A stretch of 64,000 bases of DNA from Raineya sp. (GTDB lineage: Bacteria > Bacteroidota > Bacteroidia > Cytophagales > Thermonemataceae), in assembly GCA_025454915.1 (NCBI GenBank), contig JALONN010000009.1, positions 186,001 through 250,000 of the forward strand. Direction: 5' to 3'. Each line of letters opens with the position of its first letter. Position 1 is the stretch's first letter. Positions 49,765 to 57,182 of the stretch are shown one piece after another. The notes under the pieces were generated by a model. It made no database searches. It had not been told where the DNA came from and worked only from the letters and a program-made list of their open reading frames with translations. The position numbers were made by a program, and so were the translations under genes.

Positions 49765-49893
49765 AATAAAGTTTGATACCAAAAAGCAAGATTTTTTTCA
49801 TCTGCAGGTGAGTGATCACCTCCGATTTTTATAAAAAGTGATACCAAAATTAAACCAGGAGCAACAGCTGCAGCAGGTATTTTGATACCACTT
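49765..49893 (-). repeat. GGTATCA structured repeat, unit C (inverted)
   Basis: On the minus strand GGTATCAAAATACC...GCTGCAGC...TTTTGGTATCAC...GGTGATCACTCACC...TTTTTGGTATCA, nearly identical to units A and B but in opposite orientation. It begins right after the stop of the ATPase gene. Confidence 0.8.
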
Positions 49894-49894
49894 T

Positions 49895-51289
49895 TTATAC
49901 GTTCTTTCTTTTTGAAAATCCAAAAAAGTATCTTGAGATAATTAAAAACAGCATTGCAGAACCTCCAATAAACTTTAATCTATCATCATTAATTTCATTG
50001 GCAAAATATCTACTAACTGCAACTACTGCTAAAGCTATAAATACGAAAAATGTTAAATCCCATTCTTTCAAATTTCCATTGCTTTTTATTTCTCTGATGG
50101 TTTCCACATCCAAGAAACTTTCCTTTCTGTATCTCTCCAGCATTTCTTTTATTACTCTCGGATTGCCTGCTGATTGCTCGTATATGTGTGTACGTAAAAG
50201 CTGTTTATTTTCAGTTTCTAAATCAGAAGAAAGTATATTTATCATGCTTAGGCTGTGTTTTCTGTCTAAATTCTTAATTCTGATTATTTCAAAATTCCAA
50301 AGAAATGTATTCTTTTCTACTGGGACGTTTCGGGCTGTTGTAATTATGGTAAAATGGCTTTTGAGTTCTTCTAATGTTCTTATCATCTTTGGAGTAACTC
50401 TATCAATGTTATCAATTATCAAAATATACTCGTTTGGATTAACTATTTTCTTGATTTCATCTGATAAGGCTTTTATACTATCTCTTTGAAATTTGGCTTG
50501 TATTTTATCTAAATCTACATTACCATAAATCATTTCAAAAACTTTCTCTTTGTCATTGGAATAAAGAAAAATGAGTATTTCTATAAGTGTTCTCTTGACC
50601 TCGTAGGTATCGTACATCTTTAGAATTTTCCTTGTGGTGGTTTTCTCAAAGTTTTCAACTAAATATGTTTTTCCTGTCCCTACATCTCCCAAAATCAAAG
50701 TATTTACATTTTTATTGGCTAATGTTTCAATTTTCTTTAATTCCTCATTTCTTCCAATGATTGCATCATATTTAGGCTTTGAAATTATAGAAGTTGGTTT
50801 AATAGATTTTTTTCTTTTGAATAAGTTTACTACACTCAATAAGTTTACTACACTAAACAATTTAGTAATTAAACTAAACTTTCTTTTAACTTTCGCTATT
50901 GTAGGAATTTCTAAAACCTCGTCCTTTCTTAATTTTTCGGGTGTTAGTTTCCCCAAATCCTCATTGTAATTCTGCAAAACTTCTTTCAAATAGTAATTTA
51001 TTGAACCTCTCGAAATGTGTTCTTTTCCTCTTCCTTTGAATAAATAGCATTCTGGAGTATGTTCTTCAAAATCACTTTTCAAATATTCAGCAATGGCAAT
51101 AATTAACCTATCAGAGATACTATAAACCTTTTCACCTATAGAAATAACTTTATTCCCAAAATCAAAATCTTTAATTCTTAGCTTTATTAGTTGGCTTACT
51201 TTTACTTTGGCATCAATCATAAGCAGTAGAATTACTAAATTTCTTTTATTCTTGACTCTCTTTAAAAGTTCCTCATTTCTTGTTTTCAT
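49895..51289 (-). CDS. Degenerate tyrosine-recombinase-like domain fused to STAND/AAA ATPase with C-terminal TM pair
   Basis: 464 aa. Residues about 15-122 follow the recombinase catalytic-domain pattern (LVILLLMIDAKVKVSQLIKL, CYLFKGRGKEHISRGSINYYL, KLTPEKLRKD) but lack Arg I and the Tyr. An NTPase follows with GRNEELKKIE, Walker A GDVGTGKT near 200, and Walker B YILIIDNIDR near 285. The C-terminus has two TM helices (FFVFIALAVVAVSRYF, GGSAMLFLIISRYFF). It is coupled by ATGA to the upstream exported protein. A signalling or defence ATPase is the best guess. Confidence 0.7.
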   Translation of the reverse strand: MKTRNEELLKRVKNKRNLVILLLMIDAKVKVSQLIKLRIKDFDFGNKVISIGEKVYSISDRLIIAIAEYLKSDFEEHTPECYLFKGRGKEHISRGSINYYLKEVLQNYNEDLGKLTPEKLRKDEVLEIPTIAKVKRKFSLITKLFSVVNLLSVVNLFKRKKSIKPTSIISKPKYDAIIGRNEELKKIETLANKNVNTLILGDVGTGKTYLVENFEKTTTRKILKMYDTYEVKRTLIEILIFLYSNDKEKVFEMIYGNVDLDKIQAKFQRDSIKALSDEIKKIVNPNEYILIIDNIDRVTPKMIRTLEELKSHFTIITTARNVPVEKNTFLWNFEIIRIKNLDRKHSLSMINILSSDLETENKQLLRTHIYEQSAGNPRVIKEMLERYRKESFLDVETIREIKSNGNLKEWDLTFFVFIALAVVAVSRYFANEINDDRLKFIGGSAMLFLIISRYFFGFSKRKNV

Positions 51290-51963
51290 AATTCAGACCA
51301 TTTAAAAACCTTTGATTTAATTAGAATTGTGTTTTTTGCTTCTAAAATTTGGAAATACTCATATTCTATTAGGTTTAATTGGGTTTGAAAGTCCTTTAAT
51401 TGCTTCAAATATTCACTTGGTAGGATTTCCCTATTCTTGTACTGTTTTTCAATAATTTCAATAAATAAAGCCTTCTGAATATCAAAATTTTTAACTCTTG
51501 AATTATAGTAGTCAATTCTATTCTTCAAGATTTCTCTAAGTTGGATTACCTCATTGAGCACCTCATTAAAATCTACCTCATTAACTCTCTCTATTGATTG
51601 AATTTTAGCTTTTTGAGTAGCTTTTGTATTCTGATAGCTTTCTATCTGAGAACTTGAAAAAATCATGATTGGAGTATTTTGTATAAAGTTATAGCCAAGT
51701 GAAGGCAGAAACCTAAGAAATTTGTATTTGTTTTTAGTCTGAAATTCGGCTTTTAAGGCTTCCTTTTTTTTGGTGTAGAAATCTCTCAAATGTTTTTCTA
51801 AGTCTTTTCTATGTGGCAAAAATTGGCTTGTGTCAAGCAATACTTGGCTATATGCAGAACTCGAAAAAATACAAATGAGAATCAAAAAAAATGCCTTATA
51901 GAATTTTCGTAGGAACTTTTCAGGCTTTAAGGGACATTTTGAACAAAATTTCAACATAAACAA
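51286..51963 (-). CDS. Exported coiled-coil protein coupled to the membrane ATPase
   Basis: 225 aa. After a basic N-terminus and signal helix (AFFLILICIFSSSAYSQ) comes a helical protein with SLGYNFIQNTPIMIFSSSQI and long helices (FNEVLNEVIQLREILKNRIDYYNSR). The periplasmic location and the coupling suggest it works with the TM helices of the downstream ATPase. It resembles TolC-type hairpins in composition only. Confidence 0.65.
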   Translation of the reverse strand: MFMLKFCSKCPLKPEKFLRKFYKAFFLILICIFSSSAYSQVLLDTSQFLPHRKDLEKHLRDFYTKKKEALKAEFQTKNKYKFLRFLPSLGYNFIQNTPIMIFSSSQIESYQNTKATQKAKIQSIERVNEVDFNEVLNEVIQLREILKNRIDYYNSRVKNFDIQKALFIEIIEKQYKNREILPSEYLKQLKDFQTQLNLIEYEYFQILEAKNTILIKSKVFKWSEL

Positions 51964-52068
51964 GTAGTTTTTTGGCTGTTTTTAACAGTTTTTTAGCTTT
52001 TTTTCGGAAAATCAATTTTTTGGAAAATTGGAAAAGTTCAAAAAAATTTAGTATGCTAAATTCATTTA

Positions 52069-52404
52069 CTAAACTTTATCAGGAGGCAATTTTTTAAGGA
52101 GTATAAAGTCAAAAAGTGTATTTTCATTTTCTGCATCACTTCCATACATACGCTTTACAACATTTTTAAACTCTTGGAGATTGTACCCTGAATCTAATTG
52201 AGCTATCCACTCATTTACATCTGATAATTTTACTTTCTTTATATCAAGTATAGAGGCAAGCCCCAAAAACTCACCTTTTAGATATAATTCATAAACTTTT
52301 CCCTTTTGGTATTTGCTGGGGTTGTGAATTCTAAAAGTAGTAAAGCTCAAACAGTCAAGTTTTTTATTCCAATTATATTTGAAGTCTATTCTTGGGGCTT
52401 CCAT
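52069..52404 (-). CDS. Small protein, PUA/ASCH-like by eye
   Basis: 111 aa from MEAPRIDFKYNWNKKLDCLSF; the track start is a TTG inside the upstream gene. The pattern FTTFRIHNPSKYQKGKVYELYLKGEFLGLASIL resembles ASCH/PUA-like barrels that read modified nucleic acids or ligands. Tentative. It follows the HTH-coiled-coil gene by 4 bp. Confidence 0.55.
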   Translation of the reverse strand: MEAPRIDFKYNWNKKLDCLSFTTFRIHNPSKYQKGKVYELYLKGEFLGLASILDIKKVKLSDVNEWIAQLDSGYNLQEFKNVVKRMYGSDAENENTLFDFILLKKLPPDKV

Positions 52405-52408
52405 AGTT

Positions 52409-53026
52409 TTATACTTTTGCTGGTTCAAACTTGGCTAAAAGAATTTCTATAATATTATTTCTCTCTTGGAGTCTTAAATTATCATTTTGCAGGGTTTTAA
52501 TTGTTTCCTGTTGCTCAATGATGGTACTATTCATTTTGTCCTGTGTGGCTGTTAGGTCCTGAAGTAATTTTTCTAAACTCTCTTTCTCATGGGTGATCAT
52601 CTCCAACGCTTTTATATATTCTGTCTCTCTCTCTTTGGATGCCTCTAAACTTTTTAAATAAATATCCTCATTATGCTTTTTTTGGATTATTTCAAAGTCT
52701 TTTTCTTCTAATTCTTTTCTTAATTCTAAATTATTGGTATTGAGAGAAACTAAAAGACTTTGAAAATACTTTGATAATTCCTCTGTGTTATACCTCCAAA
52801 TCTCTGTTTTTGTCTCGGATTCCTCGACTGGCTTGTTTTTTTGTTCACTTTCAAAATTTAATTTATTGATTGCCTGTAATTCCTCTTCTGTGATACATAC
52901 AAGGGTTTCCTTGCCTCTCTCTATACTTCTAAGTGTACCTTTTCGTATTTTATTATTTACATTCTGAATGCTTGTTCCTGTCATTCTCGCATACTCTTTC
53001 TGGGTGAACTCGTGTAAGTCTTGCAT
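52409..53026 (-). CDS. HTH plus coiled-coil protein (KfrA/partition-like)
   Basis: 205 aa. The N-terminal HTH FTQKEYARMTGTSIQNVNNKIRKGTL is of MerR/excisionase type. It is followed by a long coiled coil (about 85-200, for example LRKELEEKDFEIIQKKHNE). This layout is typical of plasmid and island partition or replication accessory proteins. It is 11 bp downstream of the putative initiator gene. Confidence 0.75.
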   Translation of the reverse strand: MQDLHEFTQKEYARMTGTSIQNVNNKIRKGTLRSIERGKETLVCITEEELQAINKLNFESEQKNKPVEESETKTEIWRYNTEELSKYFQSLLVSLNTNNLELRKELEEKDFEIIQKKHNEDIYLKSLEASKERETEYIKALEMITHEKESLEKLLQDLTATQDKMNSTIIEQQETIKTLQNDNLRLQERNNIIEILLAKFEPAKV

Positions 53027-53037
53027 AATTATTGATT

Positions 53038-53952
53038 TTATAGGTTATAGTTTGATTTGATACGATTGAGCCTATTTTTTAGGATTTTTATTTTTTCCTC
53101 TAATTCCTCTTTTTGATAATTATTGAGTGCTTTTTCAATTAGTTTTTCATGTAAGGAGATTTGATATTCAAGTTTTCTTACCTTCATTTCAGGCGTATCT
53201 GTAGCTAAAATCTCACTACTTTCACTTTCAAAAGTATTTTCTTGAAACTTTCTATTTTGCTGGTGGGGGCTTATTGACTGAAAAGGTGTTCTATTCTGCC
53301 AAATCTTTACAGTTTTTATCCAGTCTATTTTTTTGGCTGTATTTTCTGAACTCCAATATTCAGCTTGTTCAAACCAATGCTTACATTGGAGATCTGACCA
53401 TTCAGGCAATTGCTCTCTGAAAGTTTTAAAATCTTTAAAAGCCTCACTAAATAAAATTTTATTAGTTTCTGTTTTCTTTGTTTTATTATTGTCTGTACTT
53501 TTTCCAGTAGAAAGGTTTGTTTTTTCTTCCTTTTGGGCTGTATTTTTTCCAGTAGTTGTATTCTCTACTGTAATATTTCCAGTAGATGAATTGGTTTTCT
53601 CTTCCTTTTCAGGTGTAAAAATTCCAGTAGATGGGGTGTTTCCTTCCTTTTGGGCTGTAAATTTTCCAGTAGAATTAATTTTGTAGGAGGTTTTAGTTTT
53701 ATTCTGTTTACCAGACTCAAAATTTATTAGTCCTACATTTTGAAGTGATTGCCTGCCTTTAATAAGTGTTTTTTCGCTAATGTTCAAAGTTCCGCAAATC
53801 TGCGTATTTGACGCAAAAAATGGATTTTGCCAATTTCTTTCATTGGAAATTTTCAGGAGGCAAAAGTATATATCAGCTTCTAAAGAAGTTAGTGGAATTT
53901 CTAAACCCTCTCGGATTCTCCAAAAGGCATTGATAAGCTCAATGTAATTCAT
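53038..53952 (-). CDS. Putative replication initiator with N-terminal winged helix and internal repeats
   Basis: 304 aa. The N-terminal wHTH (TSLEADIYFCLLKISNERNW, ICGTLNISEKTLIKGRQSLQNVGLI) is typical of DnaD/lambda-O-like replication proteins. The middle has five STG-containing repeats (such as STGKFTAQKEG and STGNITVEN). The C-terminal part binds partner proteins in relatives (WFEQAEYW, IDWIKTVKIWQNRTPF) and ends in a coiled coil. The repeats create DNA iterons within the gene. Confidence 0.7.
   Translation of the reverse strand: MNYIELINAFWRIREGLEIPLTSLEADIYFCLLKISNERNWQNPFFASNTQICGTLNISEKTLIKGRQSLQNVGLINFESGKQNKTKTSYKINSTGKFTAQKEGNTPSTGIFTPEKEEKTNSSTGNITVENTTTGKNTAQKEEKTNLSTGKSTDNNKTKKTETNKILFSEAFKDFKTFREQLPEWSDLQCKHWFEQAEYWSSENTAKKIDWIKTVKIWQNRTPFQSISPHQQNRKFQENTFESESSEILATDTPEMKVRKLEYQISLHEKLIEKALNNYQKEELEEKIKILKNRLNRIKSNYNL
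53502..53672 (-). repeat. Five in-gene iterons TTCCAGTAG, candidate origin
   Basis: Copies at 53502, 53547, 53577, 53622 and 53664 are spaced by 45, 30, 45 and 42 bp, all multiples of three. A companion word CTTCCTTTTGGGCTGTA recurs between them. Confidence 0.7.
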
Positions 53953-54000
53953 CAGGAATTGATTTGAAAATTAGAAATATGATAAATTTAATTTTTAGAA

Positions 54001-54288
54001 TTAATTTGTTATCAATTCCTCTAAAGCCTCTAAAATTTCCCAATTATAGAGCCTTCCATTTTTTACCCTTCTTACATCATCAATATCAAAACGCTTTCTA
54101 TCACACACTATAACAGCATAATTATGAGGTAACTTATCTTTAATTTTATTTAACCTTTCATCAAATAAATTTTTAGTAAGGTTCTCTTTTAACTGTTTTT
54201 TTCGCTCTTTTAGCATTTTTTCGAGATTTGCAATTATTGTTAATTGCTGACCTTCTGTTTTACCTTCAAAAAAATTTGTTAATTCCAT
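54001..54288 (-). CDS. Hypothetical early protein of element 2
   Basis: 95 aa: N-terminal basic coiled-coil-like helix (NLEKMLKERKKQLKENLTK), then HNYAVIVCDRKRFDIDDVRRVKNGRLYNWEILEAL. First gene of the minus-strand operon divergent from the XRE regulator, so probably expressed on induction. Unrecognised. Confidence 0.6.
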   Translation of the reverse strand: MELTNFFEGKTEGQQLTIIANLEKMLKERKKQLKENLTKNLFDERLNKIKDKLPHNYAVIVCDRKRFDIDDVRRVKNGRLYNWEILEALEELITN

Positions 54289-54327
54289 GTCTAAAACATT
54301 TTATTTTGTTATATTTAATATATTTGC

Positions 54328-54381
54328 ATACAAATTTGTATAATTTATTTTAATAATCAAATTTATTTGTCAAATAAATTT
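54328..54381. promoter_or_regulatory. Operator palindromes of the element 2 regulator
   Basis: ATACAAATTTGTAT (54328-54341, perfect) and AAATTTATTTG-T-CAAATAAATTT (54359-54381, perfect arms) lie between the divergent early gene and the XRE gene. Confidence 0.7.
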
Positions 54382-54419
54382 ATAAACACTAACCCCTAAA
54401 CCCTTAACAATTTATATTT

Positions 54420-54800
54420 ATGGTTATCAATGATGAAATTGTTACCGTAAATCATAGAATATCTATGATTAGGCAACATTATGAATTAAGCCAAAAACAA
54501 TTTGGCGAAAAGTTAGGCATACAATCTGCCACGATTAGCCACATAGAAAAGAATATCCACAGACCTAATTTTGATGTTGTGGCAAGTATTCTTGCAACAT
54601 ATAGAGAAATAAACCCTTATTGGCTTCTACTGGGTGAGGGTAAAATGTTCTTGGATAAAGACGACCCTATTTTGATAATCTCTAACAAAAAATCCTCAAC
54701 AAATAATGAAGAGGTGCAAAAGCTCCAAGAAGATTTAGAGAAAGAAAAAAAGGAGAAAGGTATATTATTTGAACTGTTGGGCAATTTGTCAAAGCAATAG
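54420..54800 (+). CDS. XRE-family HTH transcriptional regulator
   Basis: 126 aa. The HTH is MIRQHYELSQKQFGEKLGIQSATISHIEKN. ATYREINPYWLLLGEGKMF follows, then a C-terminal coiled coil (EEVQKLQEDLEKEKKEKGI). No S24 peptidase domain. It probably represses the element 2 early operon through the adjacent palindromes. Confidence 0.88.
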   Translation: MVINDEIVTVNHRISMIRQHYELSQKQFGEKLGIQSATISHIEKNIHRPNFDVVASILATYREINPYWLLLGEGKMFLDKDDPILIISNKKSSTNNEEVQKLQEDLEKEKKEKGILFELLGNLSKQ

Positions 54801-54886
54801 GGCAATCGAAATAGTCATTTGTAATTTTTTAAATGAGGGCTTAAACTCTCATTTTTTAGAGAAATTGGTTACAAATTCGGTTGCCC
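54800..54886. repeat. Arm-like sites at the right end of element 2
   Basis: GGGCAATCGAAAT (54800-54812, inverted) and ATTCGGTTGCCC (54875-54886, direct) match the left-end site at 40253. Confidence 0.5.
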
Positions 54887-54933
54887 TGTTCCCAAAATGT
54901 AGGGAATTTGACTATAATTGCATAAGGTTTGGA

Positions 54934-54948
54934 GTCCGTCCATTCCGC
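54934..54948 (+). repeat. attR of element 2
   Basis: GTCCGTCCATTCCGC shares the 13-bp core CCGTCCATTCCGC with the other two copies. The preceding GGAGTCC looks like the tRNA sequence GAGTCCC with one C lost. Confidence 0.82.
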
Positions 54949-54956
54949 AACAAATA

Positions 54957-54990
54957 TAAAAAAGGAGCCTTTAAAAAGCTCCTTTTTTTA
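54957..54990 (+). terminator. Terminator downstream of attR, probably the original tRNA-Asp terminator
   Basis: AAAAAGGAGC and GCTCCTTTTTTT form a strong hairpin 9 bp beyond the att core. Confidence 0.8.
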
Positions 54991-55007
54991 TTTTATTTCT
55001 CCTGAGT

Positions 55008-55289
55008 ATGACAACAAAGTATTACAGAACTTATAATGAAAGCCATTATGGAGATGTTGGCTACTATTATTGTGAGGTTCATAATCAGACTATTACACGA
55101 CAAATAGTCTCTTTTGAAAATCATTTATATTGGGCTACTCCCAGCAATTGTAATAATGATGAATACGATTTTACTGACCAGCCTGATTTTCTAGATTCTG
55201 ATTTATCTCAATTAAAAGAACATAACCAACTTATAGAACTCACCAAAGAAGAATTTGAAGGAATTTGGGAAAAAGCCATTTATTCATAA
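55008..55289 (+). CDS. Hypothetical small acidic protein
   Basis: 93 aa, aromatic- and acid-rich (GDVGYYYCEVHNQTITRQIVSF, YDFTDQPDFLDSDLSQL), no signal peptide. First chromosomal gene right of the islands. Unrecognised. Confidence 0.6.
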   Translation: MTTKYYRTYNESHYGDVGYYYCEVHNQTITRQIVSFENHLYWATPSNCNNDEYDFTDQPDFLDSDLSQLKEHNQLIELTKEEFEGIWEKAIYS

Positions 55290-55309
55290 GTTCCAGCATT
55301 AAAGCTTTA

Positions 55310-55795
55310 TCAGTTGCTTTTATGCAATTTTTCATTCTTTAAAACCATTTCTATTACTTTTGAAATTCGTTCTACTTTTGTTTTATCTGTTTTGGCACTA
55401 TAAACCCACTCTATAAAAGCTTTTTGTTCATTATCAGAGCAACTTAAAAAGCTTTCGTAAGCATTTGGTTCTAGAACTAAACATTCTTTAAATTCTTCAG
55501 GGATTTCAGTGGGAGCATTATCTGCATATAGTTTCACCCAAATAGTGTCACCTTCCTGTTTTTTAATAATTTTTCTGATTTGAGCTTTTACAGGTAAAAA
55601 CAGTCTACCATTGCCCATAGGCATCAGATGATAGCTTTTAATTTCGTAATCGTCAATAAAGCCCCTCACACGTACCCAGCCAAATGGGGTGTGTTTATTT
55701 TGTAGAACTTCAGGGATTTCGGCGTATGTCCAGCCTCCTTTTCCCTGAAATTTCCTGAGAACAACCTCTTTATCAACCAATGGTTTTTCTTCCAT
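55310..55795 (-). CDS. DUF1905 / YdeI-OmdA-family protein
   Basis: 161 aa. The DUF1905 part is GGWTYAEIPEVLQNKHTPFGWVRVRGFIDDYEIK with LMPMGNGRLFLPVKAQIRKII. The OmdA-type C-terminus is CSDNEQKAFIEWVYSAKTDKTKVERISKVIEM. Cytoplasmic; physiological role unknown in the family. Confidence 0.85.
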   Translation of the reverse strand: MEEKPLVDKEVVLRKFQGKGGWTYAEIPEVLQNKHTPFGWVRVRGFIDDYEIKSYHLMPMGNGRLFLPVKAQIRKIIKKQEGDTIWVKLYADNAPTEIPEEFKECLVLEPNAYESFLSCSDNEQKAFIEWVYSAKTDKTKVERISKVIEMVLKNEKLHKSN

Positions 55796-55825
55796 GTTTT
55801 TAGCTGTATTTGTTTATGATTGCTT

Positions 55826-55872
55826 CACGTCATTACGAACTGAATGAAATGAAGTGAAGTAATCTAACTATC
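55826..55872. repeat. Dispersed CGTCATTACGA-type intergenic repeat
   Basis: CACGTCATTACGA...GAAGTGAAGTAATCT resembles the common bacterial GTCATTGCGA...GAAGCAATC interspersed repeat. A second, partly inverted copy lies at 59749-59794. Confidence 0.55.
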
Positions 55873-56332
55873 TAATTGCCACAAAAATATCTACTTCTGC
55901 ATCAGCAGGATTTTGAGTTTTTTCACCATATATCTCAAAATCAGCAGTATAGGCTCTTTCTATGTTATCAGTCCAGATGCGAGTCCAAGCATCAAAAACA
56001 ATGCCTTCCTGCATATTTCCTTTGGCTGTATATTGCTTATAATGAGTTGATTCTATGGTTTTTCCTACCATTCCGTCTGGAATATTTGTAAGATTAGCCA
56101 CTTTACACCCTAAAATAGTTGTATAAGGCTTTGTGTAATCTTTTTCGTAGTCTGTATAGATGCAATAGATTGCATAATCTGTTTTATTAGGAATTTTTTC
56201 TAAGATTCCCTCATTCATAAATTTAGCCCAAAGTGCTGGAATATCCTGTCCAGCCTGACTGTTTTCGTTGGTGGTTCTTACAGCAATTCCGATGATGTGG
56301 AATGTTTCGATGGTGGTGGTTGTGTGTGTCAT
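55868..56332 (-). CDS. GyrI-like / effector-binding-domain protein
   Basis: 154 aa. HIIGIAVRTTNENSQAGQDIPALWAKFMNEGI and a long beta-rich region with YAIYCIYTDYEKDYTKPYTTILGCKV match the stand-alone AraC effector-binding (Cass2-like) family, which binds small hydrophobic ligands. It lies 48 bp from the WYL regulator gene on the same strand and may share its operon. Confidence 0.85.
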   Translation of the reverse strand: MTHTTTTIETFHIIGIAVRTTNENSQAGQDIPALWAKFMNEGILEKIPNKTDYAIYCIYTDYEKDYTKPYTTILGCKVANLTNIPDGMVGKTIESTHYKQYTAKGNMQEGIVFDAWTRIWTDNIERAYTADFEIYGEKTQNPADAEVDIFVAIR

Positions 56333-56380
56333 TTGATTAGTTTTTTTACAAATCTAAAACACACTTGCGACAGCCTTATG

Positions 56381-57088
56381 TCAGGGGTTTGATTTTTGTT
56401 TACACATTTCAAAATATTCTGGAAGTGTCATGTTGTGTGGCTCAAATTTGTCTGTAAGCACCTCCAATTTCTGAATTCTGTCTAATCTAAAAGCCCTAAA
56501 ATCTTTCCTCAAACGGCAAAAAGCTATCAGTAGCCAGTTTTCTTGGGTATTGTACATGGCAAAAGGCTCAATATTTCTTTGAGTAGTTTCGTTACTTTCA
56601 GATGTATAAGTAAGTTTTAGGATATTAAAATTGGTGATAGCTCCTTGTAAAACAGACAGATAACCACTTGTTTTGTCGTTGTTGATATTCTGCCTGAACA
56701 AAATACGGTCGGAGAGTAAATCTGCTTTTTCTTTGGTACTGTTTCGGAGTACCGATTTTATTTTGGTAATCGCCTCCGAATATTCTTTGGCAAACGATAT
56801 ATCTTTGTTTTTAAGAATGAGTTGCTCAGCAGTAATGAGGGCATAAGCTTCACTTTCTGTAAACATCACAGGCGGAACTCTGTAATCTTCCATGAGTTTG
56901 TAGCCTTTGCCTTCCTCTACGAGTATTGGAACGCCAGCATCTTCCAATGCCCTTATATCTCGGTAAATGGTTCTGATATTGACCCCAAACTTATCTGCAA
57001 GCATTTTGGCAGTTACAAGTCTTTTGGCTTGTAATTGAGTAAGTATTGCCGTAAGCCGAGATAAACGTTTGGTGGTGTTTTCTTGCAT
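56381..57088 (-). CDS. YafY-type HTH-WYL transcriptional regulator
   Basis: 235 aa. The winged HTH at the N-terminus is LTAILTQLQAKRLVTAKMLADKFGVNIRTIYRDIRALEDAGVP, and the WYL domain is about 130-220 (IEPFAMYNTQENWLLIAFCRLRKDFRAFRLDRIQKLEVL). WYL domains sense ligands such as nucleic acids. It probably controls the downstream GyrI-like gene, and it lies next to the PRTase-NADAR cassette. Confidence 0.9.
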   Translation of the reverse strand: MQENTTKRLSRLTAILTQLQAKRLVTAKMLADKFGVNIRTIYRDIRALEDAGVPILVEEGKGYKLMEDYRVPPVMFTESEAYALITAEQLILKNKDISFAKEYSEAITKIKSVLRNSTKEKADLLSDRILFRQNINNDKTSGYLSVLQGAITNFNILKLTYTSESNETTQRNIEPFAMYNTQENWLLIAFCRLRKDFRAFRLDRIQKLEVLTDKFEPHNMTLPEYFEMCKQKSNP

Positions 57089-57182
57089 TTTTATTTTTTA
57101 TTTCTCTTGATTTCTGAAAGATACAATCCTCTCATTGAAATATAAATTATGTAAGGTTGGCTAAATTTTAATTCTGATAGAC

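Larger units (their letters stand above)
40163..54948. mobile_element. Integrative element 2, genomic island with structured-repeat-separated cargo
   Basis: Bounded by att copies at 40163-40175 and 54936-54948. An IntDOT-like integrase is at the left end reading inward. An XRE regulator and a replication-like module are at the right end. Cargo gene groups in between are separated by recurring hairpin repeats. Arm-like ATTCGGTTGCCC sites lie near both ends. No relaxase, T4SS or phage structural gene was recognised. Confidence 0.85.

Noticed and set aside
41576-49893. CRISPR array or true integron
   Set aside because: Repeats are few, far apart and separated by whole genes rather than short spacers; no cas genes, and no RYYYAAC/GTTRRRY attC core or intI-type integrase was seen.
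53502-53672. In-gene repeats as simple low-complexity coding drift
   Set aside because: The spacing is regular and the 9-bp word is exactly conserved five times, so a DNA-level role is kept as a finding instead.
40163-54948. Conjugative element (ICE) or mobilisable transposon
   Set aside because: No relaxase, coupling protein or T4SS gene is visible; the IntDOT-like integrase alone is not enough.
54769-55005. 78-aa ORF crossing the right att site
   Set aside because: Overlaps the XRE gene end, att and terminator; coding across all three is implausible.
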